Assembly (NCBI GenBank): GCA_905221605.1
Contig: CAJNDS010001336.1
Span: forward strand, 745,375 to 809,374
Direction: 5' to 3'
Length of the DNA stretch: 64,000 bases
DNA from: Symbiodinium natans
Taxonomy: Eukaryota > Sar > Dinophyceae > Suessiales > Symbiodiniaceae
A model generated the notes under the pieces. It had not been told where the DNA came from and ran no database searches. It saw nothing but the letters and a program-made list of their open reading frames with translations. Position numbers and translations under genes: made by a program. This document shows, piece by piece, positions 1 to 10,145 of the stretch. Within the stretch, counting starts at the first letter, position 1. Each line of letters begins with the position of its first letter.

Positions 1-484
1 GCCCAAAGTGGGTGACAGGTAACCTGGCCACTTGCTGAATTCTGGAGTGATGTAGCCTTGGCTGCTGTTTTGCGGAACTAAAACCAAGTTGCCATATTGC
101 CATAGAAACATTTCACTTCTCCCAAGCAACTTAAACCCTAAACCCGCACAAAGGGCCCAGTCGCCCATGGTGGCAAGCATCGCAATCCTTCCATGCTTCA
201 GTTCTGTCTGACGGCGGCGAGCGAAGTTCTCCGCGTCGCCATCCTTGGTAAAACCTGGGGCATAGACGACTGGAATAGAACTCTAGACGGAGGAAAGCCC
301 CCCAAAAATCTGTCAAACGTTTAAAACCCGGCACCCCAAAACGACCCTCACGTCTCCCTATCTTTGGGATTCAGTCAAACCCTAAACCCCTGAGTTTGGG
401 GTTTGGGACAGAAACCTTTGGAAACCCCTCCCCACCTGCGGGATCCCAAAATCCAACAGGCGCTTGCACGCCGAGCTCGCTTTC
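1..484 (-). CDS. Light-harvesting polyprotein, next repeat unit (3 exons, runs off the window start)
   Basis: Continuation of the same polyprotein gene. Exons: 484-436 (ESELGVQAPVGFWDPA), 254-165 (GFTKDGDAENFARRRQTELK then HGRIAMLATMG) and 56-1 (GYITPEFSKWPGYLSPTLG). Introns are 255-435 (GT-AG, 181 nt) and 57-164 (GC-AG, 108 nt). Both contain CCCTAAA/TTTAGGG-type sequence, which shows that these repeats sit in introns of a real gene. The unit aligns residue by residue with the upstream one, but its introns lie at different positions: here DPA|G and MG|Y are split, while GRI|A and PE|I are not. The remaining two thirds of the unit lies beyond base 1. Confidence 0.9.
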
Positions 485-638
485 CTGGCTTTCAAGTGGC
501 TTTAGGCTTTTCAGTGGGTCTAGGACTTTTAAGTGGCTTTAGGTTCTTTAGGGCTTCGGGAGCTTTGGAAATGCTAGGTGGCTTTCGCAAACGGCTCTGG
601 CCGTGACCGCAAGGTGCGTTCAGGGGACGGCTGGGGGG

Positions 639-760
639 TTGTGATAGCGAGTCCTACACATCGTTCTAGGGGACAGGGGTCAGGGGTTTTAGGGACTTCA
701 GAGGATGTTTTCTTTTTATACTATCAGTCCTTGATAGGGCTTAGGGTTTAGGGTTTAGGG
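639..760 (+). repeat. Direct repeat, left copy, flanking the OTU/RT element
   Basis: From GTGATAGCGAGTC through TTTTCTTTTTATAC and into TTTAGGG, this stretch is repeated at 2714-2839 with about five substitutions in roughly 110 bases. Together the pair brackets the retroelement coding remnants. They may be LTR-like ends or a duplicated target, or both may derive from a dispersed repeat that itself ends in TTTAGGG. Confidence 0.85.
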
Positions 761-768
761 AACACTAT

Positions 769-1940
769 TTAGGGTTTAGGATCAATCTCGTCAGTGAGCT
801 CCACGCTCTTCTGAAGGGCAGGTTGGGCATTAGAACGAAGGGAACGGTCGTCCACGAAGGCGCCACATTTGATGTCGGGGGCCTCAGCGCGTGAAACGCG
901 AGCCCATACGGACATTAAAGCATTCATCGAAATGATGGATAAGCGGCATCCCTGGGGAGTGCCATTTGTGCACGTAAGAGGCGGCGCAAGAGCAGCACCG
1001 AGTCGAAACCAAGGTGAAGCACATGTGGCCATATGACGCTTGGGCCTGACCACAAGTTCCGGCGGACAACCAAAATGCTCAAGTAGTGGGTACTCGATGT
1101 CTCATGGGAGGCGATCAAAGAACGTTGAAAGATCCAGCAACAAGACTGCCAGGGGCGCGCCGTTGCTGCAAGCGTGCTCAAGTTCAAGAGCATCAGAAGA
1201 ACGTCGCCCACACGCGGCGCCCACTGTGATTGCCAAGAGGCCAAATCACGAGCGTGAAGAGTGGCCCAGGGCAGAAAGAAACTCACCCAATCGACACCAA
1301 ATGACATCAGGCCAGTTTAAAAGCGTCACAGTTCCAAGCATCAAGACCAGGGGCTTTTCTGGCTGAACCACAAGCGACACGCTTAAGTCTTGAATGATCA
1401 AGCGGCGGCAAGCGGACGTTGTACCGATTAAGGTAAGGTCCGTACCGGGCAGCAAACCCAGGAAGGAGGCTCGCGCGAGTCATAGCTTCTGTAAATTTTG
1501 CTCCATTTATCAACTACTTTTTGAAGCAAAACATCTGGCGCAGCACAAACACCGGCAGGCGTCCTCACAAATTCAGATGTGGCGAGAAGCGCTTTGTGTA
1601 AGCGAATCCATTTGTAAACAGCCTGAACAGTACAAACACAAAGCTTGCGCAGATCACGGGCAATTGAAACTTGGCAGAAATCACCAGTACAGCCTGAAGC
1701 AGCCCTTTGGAGAAGGCATTCTTGAATGCGGCGCTGGAGTTTGTACAGCCGTGCAACACGGAAAGAAAGACTACCCTCAGCAGACTGCGAAAACCAAAGG
1801 CTTAAAACGCAAAGAAGGCGCAACGCCTCGGTCAACAGAAATGCTGCCACGATGCAGAAGAGACAAGGACTGGCTGCAGAACAGTTGCCAAGCGTCATCG
1901 ATGCGCGAGTTACTGATGTGATCACACCATACTGGGGCAA
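769..1940 (-). pseudogene. Decayed reverse transcriptase of a retroelement
   Basis: Three minus-strand frames together read as a retrotransposon RT. The entry segment KAPGLDAWNCDAF lies at 1310-1357. The catalytic motif A block LLLDLSTFFDRL lies at 1107-1145 and is followed in frame by a TGA. Motif B, GTPQGCRLSI, is near 940-963, and motif C, GAFVDDRSL, near 838-864. The frame changes between 1310 and about 1160, and there is at least one in-frame stop, so it cannot make a full protein. The stretch 1428-1940 (ending KVVDKWSKIY) is the likely linker between the OTU domain and the RT. The motifs fit a LINE-type RT better than an LTR element because no protease/integrase signature is seen. It lies antisense to nothing else and inside the LHC intron. 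Confidence 0.82.
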
Positions 1941-2362
1941 GTGGGCAAACGGGGAATGATAGCATCGTAATGACTAATGCCAGTATAGCCAATATAGATA
2001 CATGGGCCGATGGCCCCAAAAGACATCGCATCGTACTGAGGGGAAATAACACGAATAGTAAGTCCAAGAAAATGCGCAAGAGCCTGAATGCACAGTTCAT
2101 CCCCGTAAGTGGCATTACGGGCCATGCGTTCGCAAAAACTCGAACGGTCACGATCGTCGGCGAAACGATCCCGTAAGAGAGGCACATGTAGGATGGTTTG
2201 TACACAGTCATGCCGTAAACCAGTGGTGGTATAGCGAACGGGAAGGATAAAATTAGCCGCGCGTGCGACGGACTCAAAAAGGCAGTTTCCATCACCAGGC
2301 ACGCACGAAAGCTTAAAGTGCAATGGCACGCGCGGGCGGAGGAGGGCGCGCCAGCACGCCAC
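1922..2362 (-). pseudogene. OTU-family cysteine protease domain of the same retroelement
   Basis: 146 codons, open from Met. The OTU protease catalytic signatures are present in order: GDGNCLFESVA (Asp24, Cys27), TYGDELCIQALA (about 85-96) and ISHYDAI (His131). OTU enzymes cleave ubiquitin-like conjugates. Here the domain overlaps and precedes an RT remnant on the same strand, so it is most simply the N-terminal part of the retroelement polyprotein. OTU-type protease domains are known in some non-LTR elements (I recall the Dualen/RandI clade; not verified). The catalytic triad looks intact although the downstream RT is broken. Confidence 0.85.
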
Positions 2363-2374
2363 CTTTCCTGAGCA

Positions 2375-2734
2375 TCACCGTTGTGAAGGAGGACTGACGG
2401 ACAGCCTCCGCAATGTCAGCAGCCTCATCAACGCCAGGCTGCAAGGTGCGTCGGGTTGGGGGGACGGTTGGGCGGGGTTTCGGGGCGAGAAGGGCATAAG
2501 AACGTCCACCCTGGCAAGCGTACCATGTTGAGAAAACACCCGCAAAAGTGCGAAGACTTCGTCAGTTGATGCGGTCGCTTGGTTTGGTTGCGTTCGTTTA
2601 AGCGCATCTTGTTCCAGAAGCGTCAAGCATCCTTGTGCCGTACTGTGTAGAAAAGGCAAAGCGCTCTGAACAAACAACAGTGTTTTGGGCATGTTCACCA
2701 AAAGCATGAATGCTTGTGATAGCGAGTCGTACAC
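2375..2734 (-). pseudogene. Unrecognised ORF upstream of the OTU domain
   Basis: 119 codons (starts MYDSLSQAFMLLVNMPK), same strand, 12 bases upstream of the OTU frame, with its start inside the right direct repeat. No motif is recognised. It is probably the N-terminal part of the retroelement protein, or noise. Confidence 0.35.
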
Positions 2735-2839
2735 ATCGTTCTAGGGGACAGGGGTCAGGGGTTTTAGGGATTTCAGAGGATGTTTTCTTTTTATACGATC
2801 AGTCCTTAATAGGGTTTAGGGTTTAGGGTTTAGGGTTTA
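2714..2839 (+). repeat. Direct repeat, right copy, flanking the OTU/RT element
   Basis: Second copy of the 639-760 repeat in the same orientation, again ending in TTTAGGG units. Its inner part (from about 2788) also serves as one arm of the foldback element 2788-2929. Confidence 0.85.
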
Positions 2840-2929
2840 GGGACCAGGATTTAGGGTTTAGGGTTGAGGGCTTCGGTCCTGTAATCCCGATTAAGGACTG
2901 TTAGTACAAAGGGGAACATCCCAAACTTT
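2788..2929. mobile_element. Foldback (MITE-like) repeat, family B
   Basis: The left arm TTTTTATACGATCAGTCCTTAA and the right arm, which contains TTAAGGACTGTTAGTACAAAG followed by GGGGAACATCCC, are imperfect inverted repeats around a TTTAGGG core. The same arms recur at 32333-32456 and 32720-32818, and one arm occurs at about 712-740. Confidence 0.65.
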
Positions 2930-3076
2930 AGCGGCTAACCAGGCTACTTGTTGCATGGAACCCCACCCGTAGAAAAGGAAAGAAGGGCACTACTGGGACT
3001 CTACTGCACATCCTAAACCTTCTGCTCTCTGCAGCCCTCGAAGGGGAAGAAGGGTACTACTGCGCATCAAAGTTGC

Positions 3077-4136
3077 GAATGCTCGGAGCGGAGAGGCGGT
3101 GTAGTTGGCCCAGTCACCCCAGGCGCTTCCGGTCAGGCCGTCCTATGACCCAAACATCACAACACAAAAGCTGCTTTCTGCATTAAAGGTTAACACCTGC
3201 ATTCCTCCTTCAACTCACATGAAGTCAATGAAGTCATCACAACGTTAACGGCACACGCATGTGATAATCCCGCCTGAAAGAACATGCCGATGATGGCCAT
3301 CATCGCAAGTCTGCCGTTCGCCAGCTCCGCTGAGAGCTTCTTAGTCTTCTCAGCCGGGTCGCTGGAGGTCAAGACCTTGAAGCCAAAGTCGCCTGCTGCA
3401 GCCGCCGTGCCGGCCGACTGATCCTGGGAAACCTCGCAGAACGCCATGTAGGCAAGGATCTGACCCCAACCTGCGGCGGGAACTTTGGAGATCGCAGCAA
3501 GACCGTTTGGCACGTCCGCGAATTTCAGGCCGGCCGATGGGCTCAAGTATCCAGGGAACTTGCCAGTGATCCTCAGCACTTCTACAGATGAAAAGTTCAT
3601 AATGAGAAGCAATGCAAGAAGCTGTGTAAAACACATCAGTTGATCGTAGCATCTCGAAATGAAGGTAGCACATGGTAGCACTAAGAACTACAGTAACTAC
3701 AGCAAACCACAACCCCACCGCGCAATGCCATGACGAACGTCAACAGCCCAGATGTTCGTCCCAAGCGATGCAAGCGAAAACAACAAAAACCAAGCGCATT
3801 AAAACGCATTACAAGCGGTTTGCCCTATCTTCGGCCCTTCCCTGTCGTAACCCTTCCGGCAAGTTGCTCAGGAGTGATGTAGCCCATCGCTGCCAGCATG
3901 GCCTTGACTTTGCTTGAGCCGACCCAACGAAACAAAAAAACAACAATGCTAAAGATGAGCTCTGTGTCGTACAGGTGCTCTACATGCGTTCCAGGCTAAC
4001 CTCGAACATCCAAGTTGCAATGCGGCCATGCTTGATCTCGGTCTGTCGGCGGCGCTTGAAGTCCTCCACGCTGCCGTCGGCGGTGAAGCCAGCCGGGTCC
4101 CAAAATCCGACGGGATCCTGAACACCAAGCTCGTTC
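3077..4136 (-). CDS. Light-harvesting chlorophyll a/c polyprotein, complete internal repeat unit (4 exons)
   Basis: Antenna protein of the chlorophyll a/c-peridinin family (thylakoid membrane, light capture). Exons on the minus strand, in coding order: 4136-4019, 3902-3868, 3571-3274, 3142-3077. They join in phase (2, 0, 2, 0, 0) into one 172-residue unit. Visible hallmarks are the start NELGVQDPVGFWDPAGF, helix 1 with EIKHGRIAMLAAMGYITPE, the loop GKFPGYLSPSAGLKF, helix 3 with ELANGRLAMMAIIGMFFQ, and the end SAWGDWANYTASPLRAF. The next exon (484) resumes with ESELGVQ, so units are joined head to tail as in known dinoflagellate LHC polyproteins. All introns here are GC-AG: 3903-4018, 3572-3867, 3143-3273. 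The upstream exon ends in GA of a split Glu codon and was not found. The 298-nt exon alone is an unmistakable LHC fragment; the splice joins are my inference from phase and family order. Confidence 0.93.
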
Positions 4137-4440
4137 CTCGGTCATGATCATGGTGAAGCCAGCTAGATAGTAGCTGCTTGTTCTTCCGAAGTGGAACGCC
4201 AAAAAAACCCAGCAAAACCCAAAAAAACAATCAAAAAAACAACTTGAACCTTCACACCTTGTATTGTCGTGAAACTCCCAGACTCCAAATTGCCTTCGTT
4301 TTTTACATCCTTGTCGGGTGTTGCGACAGGGCCCGTACATGCTGGGTACGGAAGCGCATCCTGATTGGCTACATAAGCCCACAAAAAATTCCAAGCTGTC
4401 CAAAACCCCTCAGCCTCCAGCCCCACACACCTTCAACGCC
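4137..4440 (-). other. Upstream flank of the LHC exons; open frame without recognised domain
   Basis: A minus-strand open frame (4163-4426, starts MGLEAEGFWTAWNFLWAY) lies just upstream of the first LHC exon seen. It does not resemble an LHC repeat or a plastid targeting peptide that I can recognise. It could hold an upstream exon or be intron. Confidence 0.25.
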
Positions 4441-4974
4441 CAAACAGGGTTCAGGGTGCAGGTTTCAGGGTTTAGGGTTCGGAGTTTAGTACGTAGGGTT
4501 TAGGGTGTAGGGTTTTAGGGTTTAGGGTTTAGGGTTGAGGGTTTAAGGGTTAGGGTTTAGCCCCCAAGACCCCACAAGGAAGCCCCCACCCAAATAATAG
4601 AAACCCAAAGCGTCCGAGAAGCCCCCCCCCCCAACCCCCTGAGCCAAGTTCTGACAACTGCTACACTACCATTTGCTTAAAAACCCCCAAAAAAACACAA
4701 ACAAGAAACATAATAACAATAATAACAATAATAAGAAGAAGAAGAATAGCAGAATAAAAAACACTAATCCCTATACTGCCCTTGTTCTACTCTTTGGGTT
4801 TTGTATAACAATACTCCCTGTGTTGCGCCCTTATCTTATTTTTTCTTGGGGGGGGGGGGAGGGTTCTCAGAAGCAGTTAGTAGTACAACCGGGCAGCTCG
4901 AAAGCATGGAGCCGCACCGGCCGGGTCTTGCTTGAGGCTGAGCCCTGCAGGGCTTTCGGGTTTAGGGCTTTAGG

Positions 4975-5204
4975 GGTTTAGGGTTTAGGGTTTAGGGTTC
5001 AGGGTTTAGGGTTTAGGGTTTAGGGTCTAGGGTTTAGGGTTTAGTGTTTAGGTTTAGGGTTTAGGGTTTAGGTTTAGGGTTTCGGGTTTAGGGTTTCGGG
5101 TTTAGGGTTTAGGGTTTAGGGTTTAGGGTTTAGGGTTTAGGGTTTAGGGTTTAGGGTTTAGGGTTTAGGGTTTAGGGTTTAGGGTTTAGGGTTTAGGGTT
5201 TAGA
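4975..5204 (+). repeat. Interstitial TTTAGGG array
   Basis: About 230 bases of TTTAGGG units, mostly perfect after 5100, with a few TTAGG/TTTCGGG variants before. This is the plant/dinoflagellate telomere unit at an interior site, with further degenerate copies at 4440-4560. From 5205 to 5830 the sequence is G/T-rich with degenerate telomere-like words and no convincing gene. Confidence 0.97.
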
Positions 5205-6129
5205 TGGGGCAGTAGGGCTTTTCGGGTACTTAGGGTCTAGGGTCGAGGGCCCTAGGTTTTTCGGGCTTGGGGATTAGGGCTTCAGAGCTTTAGAGTTTGG
5301 GGCTGGAGGGTTTGTAGAAGTGCACGGCCTAGACTGTTGCCGTTTTGGGCTTTGCGAGGGGCCTCTGGGCATTCGGGAGATTCTGTTGGGGGGTGTTTCG
5401 GAGTCTTCCTCACTTCTACAAACCCTCATGCCCCAAAACTCTCAAGCTCTGAAGCCCTAAACCCCAAGCCCGAAAAACCTAGTGCAATGGACCCTCAACC
5501 CCAAGCCCCAAACCCGCATTGGGGGGGGCCCAGAGGTTTGGGGGCTTCGGGGTTTTGAAACCCCTCCAGGCCTTTTTTGGGGTCTCTGTTTGGGGTGTTC
5601 GGGGGTTGTGGGGTTTAGGGTGCTCTTCGGGTGCTTGGGTGTTCGGGCTTTGCGGTGCTGCGGGCTTGGAGTTTTACAGTTTTGGGGATTCAGGGTGCTA
5701 GGATTAAGGGTGCTCGGATATGGGGTGCTGGGGTGCTAGTGCTCGGGCGTTGGGGTTTAGGGTGCTGGGGTTTTAGGGTTTTGGGTGTTGGGGTCTTAGG
5801 GTGTTTGCCTCTTCCCCCTGTCTGAAACTAAAACCGAACCCTTAAACGCGGTTTTTAAGTTCTTAGGTTTTAGGGTTTAGGGCTCAGGATCTAGATCCTT
5901 CATTCCCAAGCACTGCGACACCTGCCCTAACCCTACAGCCCTATGTTTAGAAACGCAGAAGGGTAAAACCCTCTTAAAAACCCTAAAACCCTTAAAACTC
6001 TGAACCTTAAAACGCCTTGATGCCCCTAAGCTGAATGATTGAACAAAAAAACCCTCAACCCTAAACCCTAATTCCTAAACCCTAAACCCTAAACCCGAAA
6101 CCCTGTTCTAGCCGCCTCAAGGTTTTTGG

Positions 6130-6236
6130 GGGGGCCGTGTTGGAACCTCTCTCGCCTGGCTTCGGAAAGCTCCGGCCGCCACAACCGCAGCCGTGGCCAG
6201 GGGAAGCACCGACGAAGGCGAGGAGCCTGCATGCAG
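6130..6236 (+). CDS. Possible micro-exon (unassigned)
   Basis: A GC-rich island between telomere-like blocks reads KAPAATTAAVARGSTDEGEE on the plus strand. Base composition differs sharply from the flanks. Splice ends are not clear and no family is recognised. The rest of 5830-7150 shows only scattered CCCTAAA words and short open frames I cannot support. Confidence 0.22.
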
Positions 6237-7649
6237 GAAGGGTTTTTTTTTTTTTTGGGGGGGGGGCTTTAGGGTTTAAGGTTTAGGGTGTAGGGTTTAG
6301 GGCTTAGGGTGTAGGGTGTAGGGTTTAGGGTTTCAGCCCTAGGGTTGAGGGTTTAGGATTTAAAGCAAGAGTTGCCGAAGCCCAAATCCTACGACGCACC
6401 TCCATACTTGATCTTCAAACTTTGTCCAAGCTTGGGTCTCTACTGGAACCTAGACTTCGGCATCCGACTTGCCTGCGGATGTGCTGCCACGCAGCCTGGT
6501 GCTTGTGGGAGCCTCGACTCGGCACACAAACCCCCAAATGCTGGTCAAGACGAACAAGGCAGTGAACGTGAACAGAAGCCCAAACCCTAGAATGTCCTAA
6601 AGCCATACCTCCATCATGGAAACCTAAACCCTTGAGGGTTTGGGGCGTTTCGGTTTAGGGTGTTCCTCCCTTTTGCCCAGGAAGGTCGATAAATCTCACT
6701 CGCTTTCCTAGCTTGTCTTACGTGCTTAGTGCCTTCCCTTCGCCTCTAGATTCAACCGGGCGCGAACAAAAGCAACAAACCAAGATTTGCAGTCACAACG
6801 TTCCATCAGATTATACACGGTTGGGCTCATGACAACCTCACTTAAAAACGGACACTTGGCACACACTTTCACTGTCTTCCCCCTGACTCCCCTAAAAACC
6901 ATAATCATCCATGTCTTCCCAGAAAGATAGATATCATTCAGTTTGGGGCTTTTAGGGCTCAATGGAATGCTTGGCCTTCGCAGGATTATCGTTTAGGGTT
7001 CTTTGTGCTCAGGGCTTCCGCCCCTGTGACCAAAGCCCTTGACGCACAGAGACTCCACTAAGTTCCCTGAAATGCCAAAACCCCCCAATACCATCCTCGA
7101 CCTCACCCCCCCCCCTCCCTTCCCCGAGCACGCAACTCAGCTTAGGGGGCTTTAAGGCTTTGTTGCATTGCGGGGTGCGGGGAGGTACGGGAGCAGTTTG
7201 GGGCGCTTAAGAGCCGTCCTGCGCTGCTGTGGCAGGCGCCGAGGTGGCGACAAAAGCCTCCGCAAATGCCCTGAAAAACCCAACCTTTGGAACCCCAATA
7301 ACCCACTAAAACCTCCGACCCTACACCCTATCCTAAGCCCCAGACAAGCCCTCCAACCCGAAGGTAAAAGGGAAGAGCCAGGGATATAAAGCGAAACACT
7401 AAACCCCGAAATCCATAGACCATAACCAAAAGCCGAAAACCGAGACCCCTGAACCCCTAGGCCCCTGAAAACAAAATCGACCAGAGCTCCCAAAAAACAT
7501 AGAGAAAAAATGCAATTCCAAAAAATGGAGCCCTAAATCTCTCAACCCTGAACCCAGAAATCCCCAAACCCCCCAGAAAGCGAAACCCGAAGCTCCCAAA
7601 CCGATCAAAGCTCTGAGGGTTTGAGGGTTTGAGAGTTTCAGGGTTTGAC

Positions 7650-7700
7650 AGTTTGAGGGGCTTGAGGGGCTTGAGGGGCTTGAGGGGCTTGAGGGGTTTT
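7650..7700 (+). repeat. 10-bp minisatellite (GGGGCTTGAG)
   Basis: Five consecutive GGGGCTTGAG units, a derivative of the surrounding G/T-rich telomere-like repeats. Flanking 7150-8000 is repeat-derived with no supported gene. Confidence 0.9.
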
Positions 7701-8014
7701 GGTTTTGTTTCGGGGTCTGAGTGCTGTGTTCAGACCTGTTGGGTTGTACTCCCACAACAACCACACAAAAAACAATGCCAACATAGGGGTGTTTCTAAGT
7801 GTAGGCTCCCTCCCTTCAGCCCCCATGGCCCAACTTGCCTTGACATCCGGAACCCCAAACCCCAGCCCCGAAAGCCGTAAAGTGTCAAGTCAAGCCAAAA
7901 TAAAAACCTAAGAAGACCCAAAAATCCCAAAAACGGCCCCCCAAAAGCCGTTTGCCCCCCCACACTCCCCCCCCCCCGCCTCCCCCCAACCCAAAAAAAA
8001 GAAAGCGCGCGCGC

Positions 8015-8096
8015 CTCCTTGGCAGTGAAGGCAGCGGTGGCGAGGGCCGCTGCGGCCACAGCCTTCTGGCCTTCGGAGGCTAAAGGCTCCTTCTCT
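8015..8096 (-). CDS. Possible micro-exon (Ala-rich)
   Basis: The minus strand reads EKEPLASEGQKAVAAAALAT then AAFTAK, with strong third-position G/C preference, in an otherwise repeat-like stretch. It could be part of a targeting or linker region. Not recognised; the interval 8100-8880 shows no further supported exon. Confidence 0.3.
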
Positions 8097-8924
8097 TTTC
8101 TGGGTTCTGGGTTCTGAAGGCAAATGGGTAGGGTTCTGTAACCTAGAAGGTTGGGCTTGGGGTTTTGGCAGCTCCCTACATCTCATGGTCCTCCGAAACC
8201 CCGAACCCTGAACCCGGAACCCTGAATCCGAATCCCCCCACTTCTCAGCACCCGCGAAAGCACCCAACCATGGGGGGCGAGAGAAAGGCTGAGGTCCATC
8301 GGAGATCTTTCATTCTTTTGGGAGGGGGGGGGGATTCGGAGGGGATTTGAGGGCTTATAGGGCTTGGGGGCATGTCGGGGGGTTTGGGGTTGAGTGCACT
8401 TGGGGCAGAGGTGGAGCTTTCTGCCAAAAACCCCCTGAGCACCGGGCCGGACATCGCGAAAAGGGTACAAGAAGCAAAAGGGAAAATCCAATGGCGAAGC
8501 CGGCGGAAGGGCTGAAAATCTCGAGCCCGCAGCAGCAGAAGCGCCAACGCCTTCGGATCGCCTCTGACCGCCAAGGAGAGCTAGGGTTTTTGTTGCCAGG
8601 GTCCTGGCTGATGCATCGCCGAAAAAACGCTTGAAGGCACAAGAAGCCTGATTCATTTTTATGCCCCCGACTCCCTCATCCCGAGGCTCTACACTCCAAG
8701 ACGAGAACCCTGCAACCCAGACCCTGTTTTCAGAAATTCGTGTCTTGGAGCTGGAGACTGAGAATGACTGGAGGATTCTCAGGGATTTAGGGGATGTTGG
8801 GGGATGTTGGGGGATGTTGGGGGATTTGGGGGGTTTGGGGGGTTTGGGGGGTCAAGGGTTTAGGGCTTAGGTGGATCTAGCCCTAAACCCTAAACCCTAA
8901 ACCCTAAACCCTAAACTTGGGGGG

Positions 8925-9003
8925 ATCTGGCAAGCACACAGAGCGGGCGGCTGCGCACCCAGGCATCCCAGACAATGCTCCCACGGTCCTTTTGCGAGGC
9001 TGA
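8925..9003 (-). CDS. Possible micro-exon (unassigned)
   Basis: The minus strand reads KDRGSIVWDAWVRSRPLCVL between a CCCTAAA block (8880-8915) and a GGTTGAG array. Unique, balanced composition suggests an exon; no family recognised. Confidence 0.28.
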
Positions 9004-9011
9004 AGAGGGAG

Positions 9012-9015
9012 GGGT

Positions 9016-9110
<95 letters not shown>

Positions 9111-9113
9111 GGT
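9012..9113 (+). repeat. Variant telomere-like array (GGGTTGA)
   Basis: About fourteen perfect 7-mers GGGTTGA run into TTTAGGG. A single-base variant of the telomere unit has been amplified as a homogeneous block. Confidence 0.97.
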
Positions 9114-9421
9114 TTAGGGTTTACAAGAAGAAGAAACCCCAGATCGAGGACAAGTGGTAGCCCACCATCCCCAGACCCAAAGGAAGCGCAAGACCTGTTG
9201 GGGTGCTGCACTGTATGGTCACTTCTCTCGACAGTCTGGTCCCTTTTGGGGTTACTAATACATGGCGGGGGCCTGTTACTTTTGCGTGGGTTTCGCGTGT
9301 TAGGTTCTAGGGCTTAGGGTTCAGGTCTTTTCAGGGTTTAGGGCTTCTGGGTTTTTGGGCCTTCTTTCAAGGTTAAAGGTTTAGGGGTTAGGGTTTAGGG
9401 TTTAGGGTTTAGGGTTCAAGG

Positions 9422-9526
9422 GTGCTGCTTCCGCTGCTGCCGCGCGTCGTTGGGGCTCTTCCTCGATCGAAGGAGGGAGCCACGGCTGCCAAACTTGAGG
9501 AGGCCCGGGGTCTGGATCTTGATCCT
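9422..9526 (+). CDS. Possible micro-exon (unassigned)
   Basis: The plus strand reads LPRSKEGATAAKLEEARGLD between TTTAGGG blocks (9375-9420 and 9530-9620). Codon-like composition; no family recognised. Confidence 0.28.
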
Positions 9527-9698
9527 GGGTTCAGGGTTTAGGGTTTAGGGCTTAGGGTTTAGGGCTTGAGGGTTTGAGGGCTTGAGGGTTTGAGGGTTTG
9601 AGGGTTTGAGGGTTTCAAGTTTTGGTGGGGGGGGCAGAGTTGGGTCCCTTTGGCAGGAGCCGAGAACCTGAGGCAGCGATGCTTCGGCCTGGAGGTTC

Positions 9699-9768
9699 AT
9701 GGCCACGGAGCTAGGGCCGCTAGGGTACTTCGGCTACAAGGGATTCGAGAAGTCCCCCAAACATCTCA
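9699..9768 (+). CDS. Possible exon with start codon
   Basis: ATG at 9699 opens MATELGPLGYFGYKGFEKSP. It is short and lacks a clear donor, so it could equally be an internal fragment. No family recognised. Confidence 0.25.
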
Positions 9769-10145
9769 GTTTGCTGAGGGGGGCCTTGGGCTGAGCTTGA
9801 AACCAGAAGGGCCGAAGAGGGGCGGTATCTGTATAACATCGAGGGTGAGAGGGCGACGGCGCGGTTTCCGAACTTTCTGCACAATCACGCAACTTGCCGT
9901 TTAGAAGTCCACATCCTATAGGGCGCTAAGCTCAAAGCCTCAAAGCCGTTTACCCCCCTAAGAGCTGGGTCAGCGGCGACATCTGAGGCAAGTCATCCGA
10001 GACCATGGACTGCGCCTGAACGACTTGGCATGGGATCGGCACTGCCTTGGCGCTGTCGCGCCCCCTTAGAACCTAAACCCGGCATATACACCGCTCGTCA
10101 GGATAAATTGGCGGTTTAGAGGATCAAGGTTTGTGGCAACTGGGG

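Larger units (their letters stand above)
485..3076 (-). other. Large GC-AG intron of the LHC polyprotein gene carrying a retroelement
   Basis: The donor follows ...SPLRAF at 3076/3075 (GC), and the acceptor AG lies at 486-485 before ESELGVQ; both ends are phase 0. The 2592-nt interval holds a decayed OTU/RT element (about 769-2734), paired ~120 bp direct repeats, TTTAGGG blocks and a foldback repeat. The other introns of this gene in the window are only 108-296 nt, so the excess length is plausibly due to the insertion. Confidence 0.75.

Noticed and set aside
1777-2295. 172-codon hydrophobic minus-strand frame overlapping the OTU domain
   Set aside because: Shadow frame; the OTU frame in the same interval carries the full catalytic signature.
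4975-5204. A chromosome end at the TTTAGGG arrays
   Set aside because: Unique sequence and genes continue on both sides and arrays occur in both orientations; interstitial repeats fit better.
8183-8656. A 157-codon minus-strand frame
   Set aside because: Overlaps an equally open plus-strand frame, ends in telomere-like repeat translation and has no recognisable motif.
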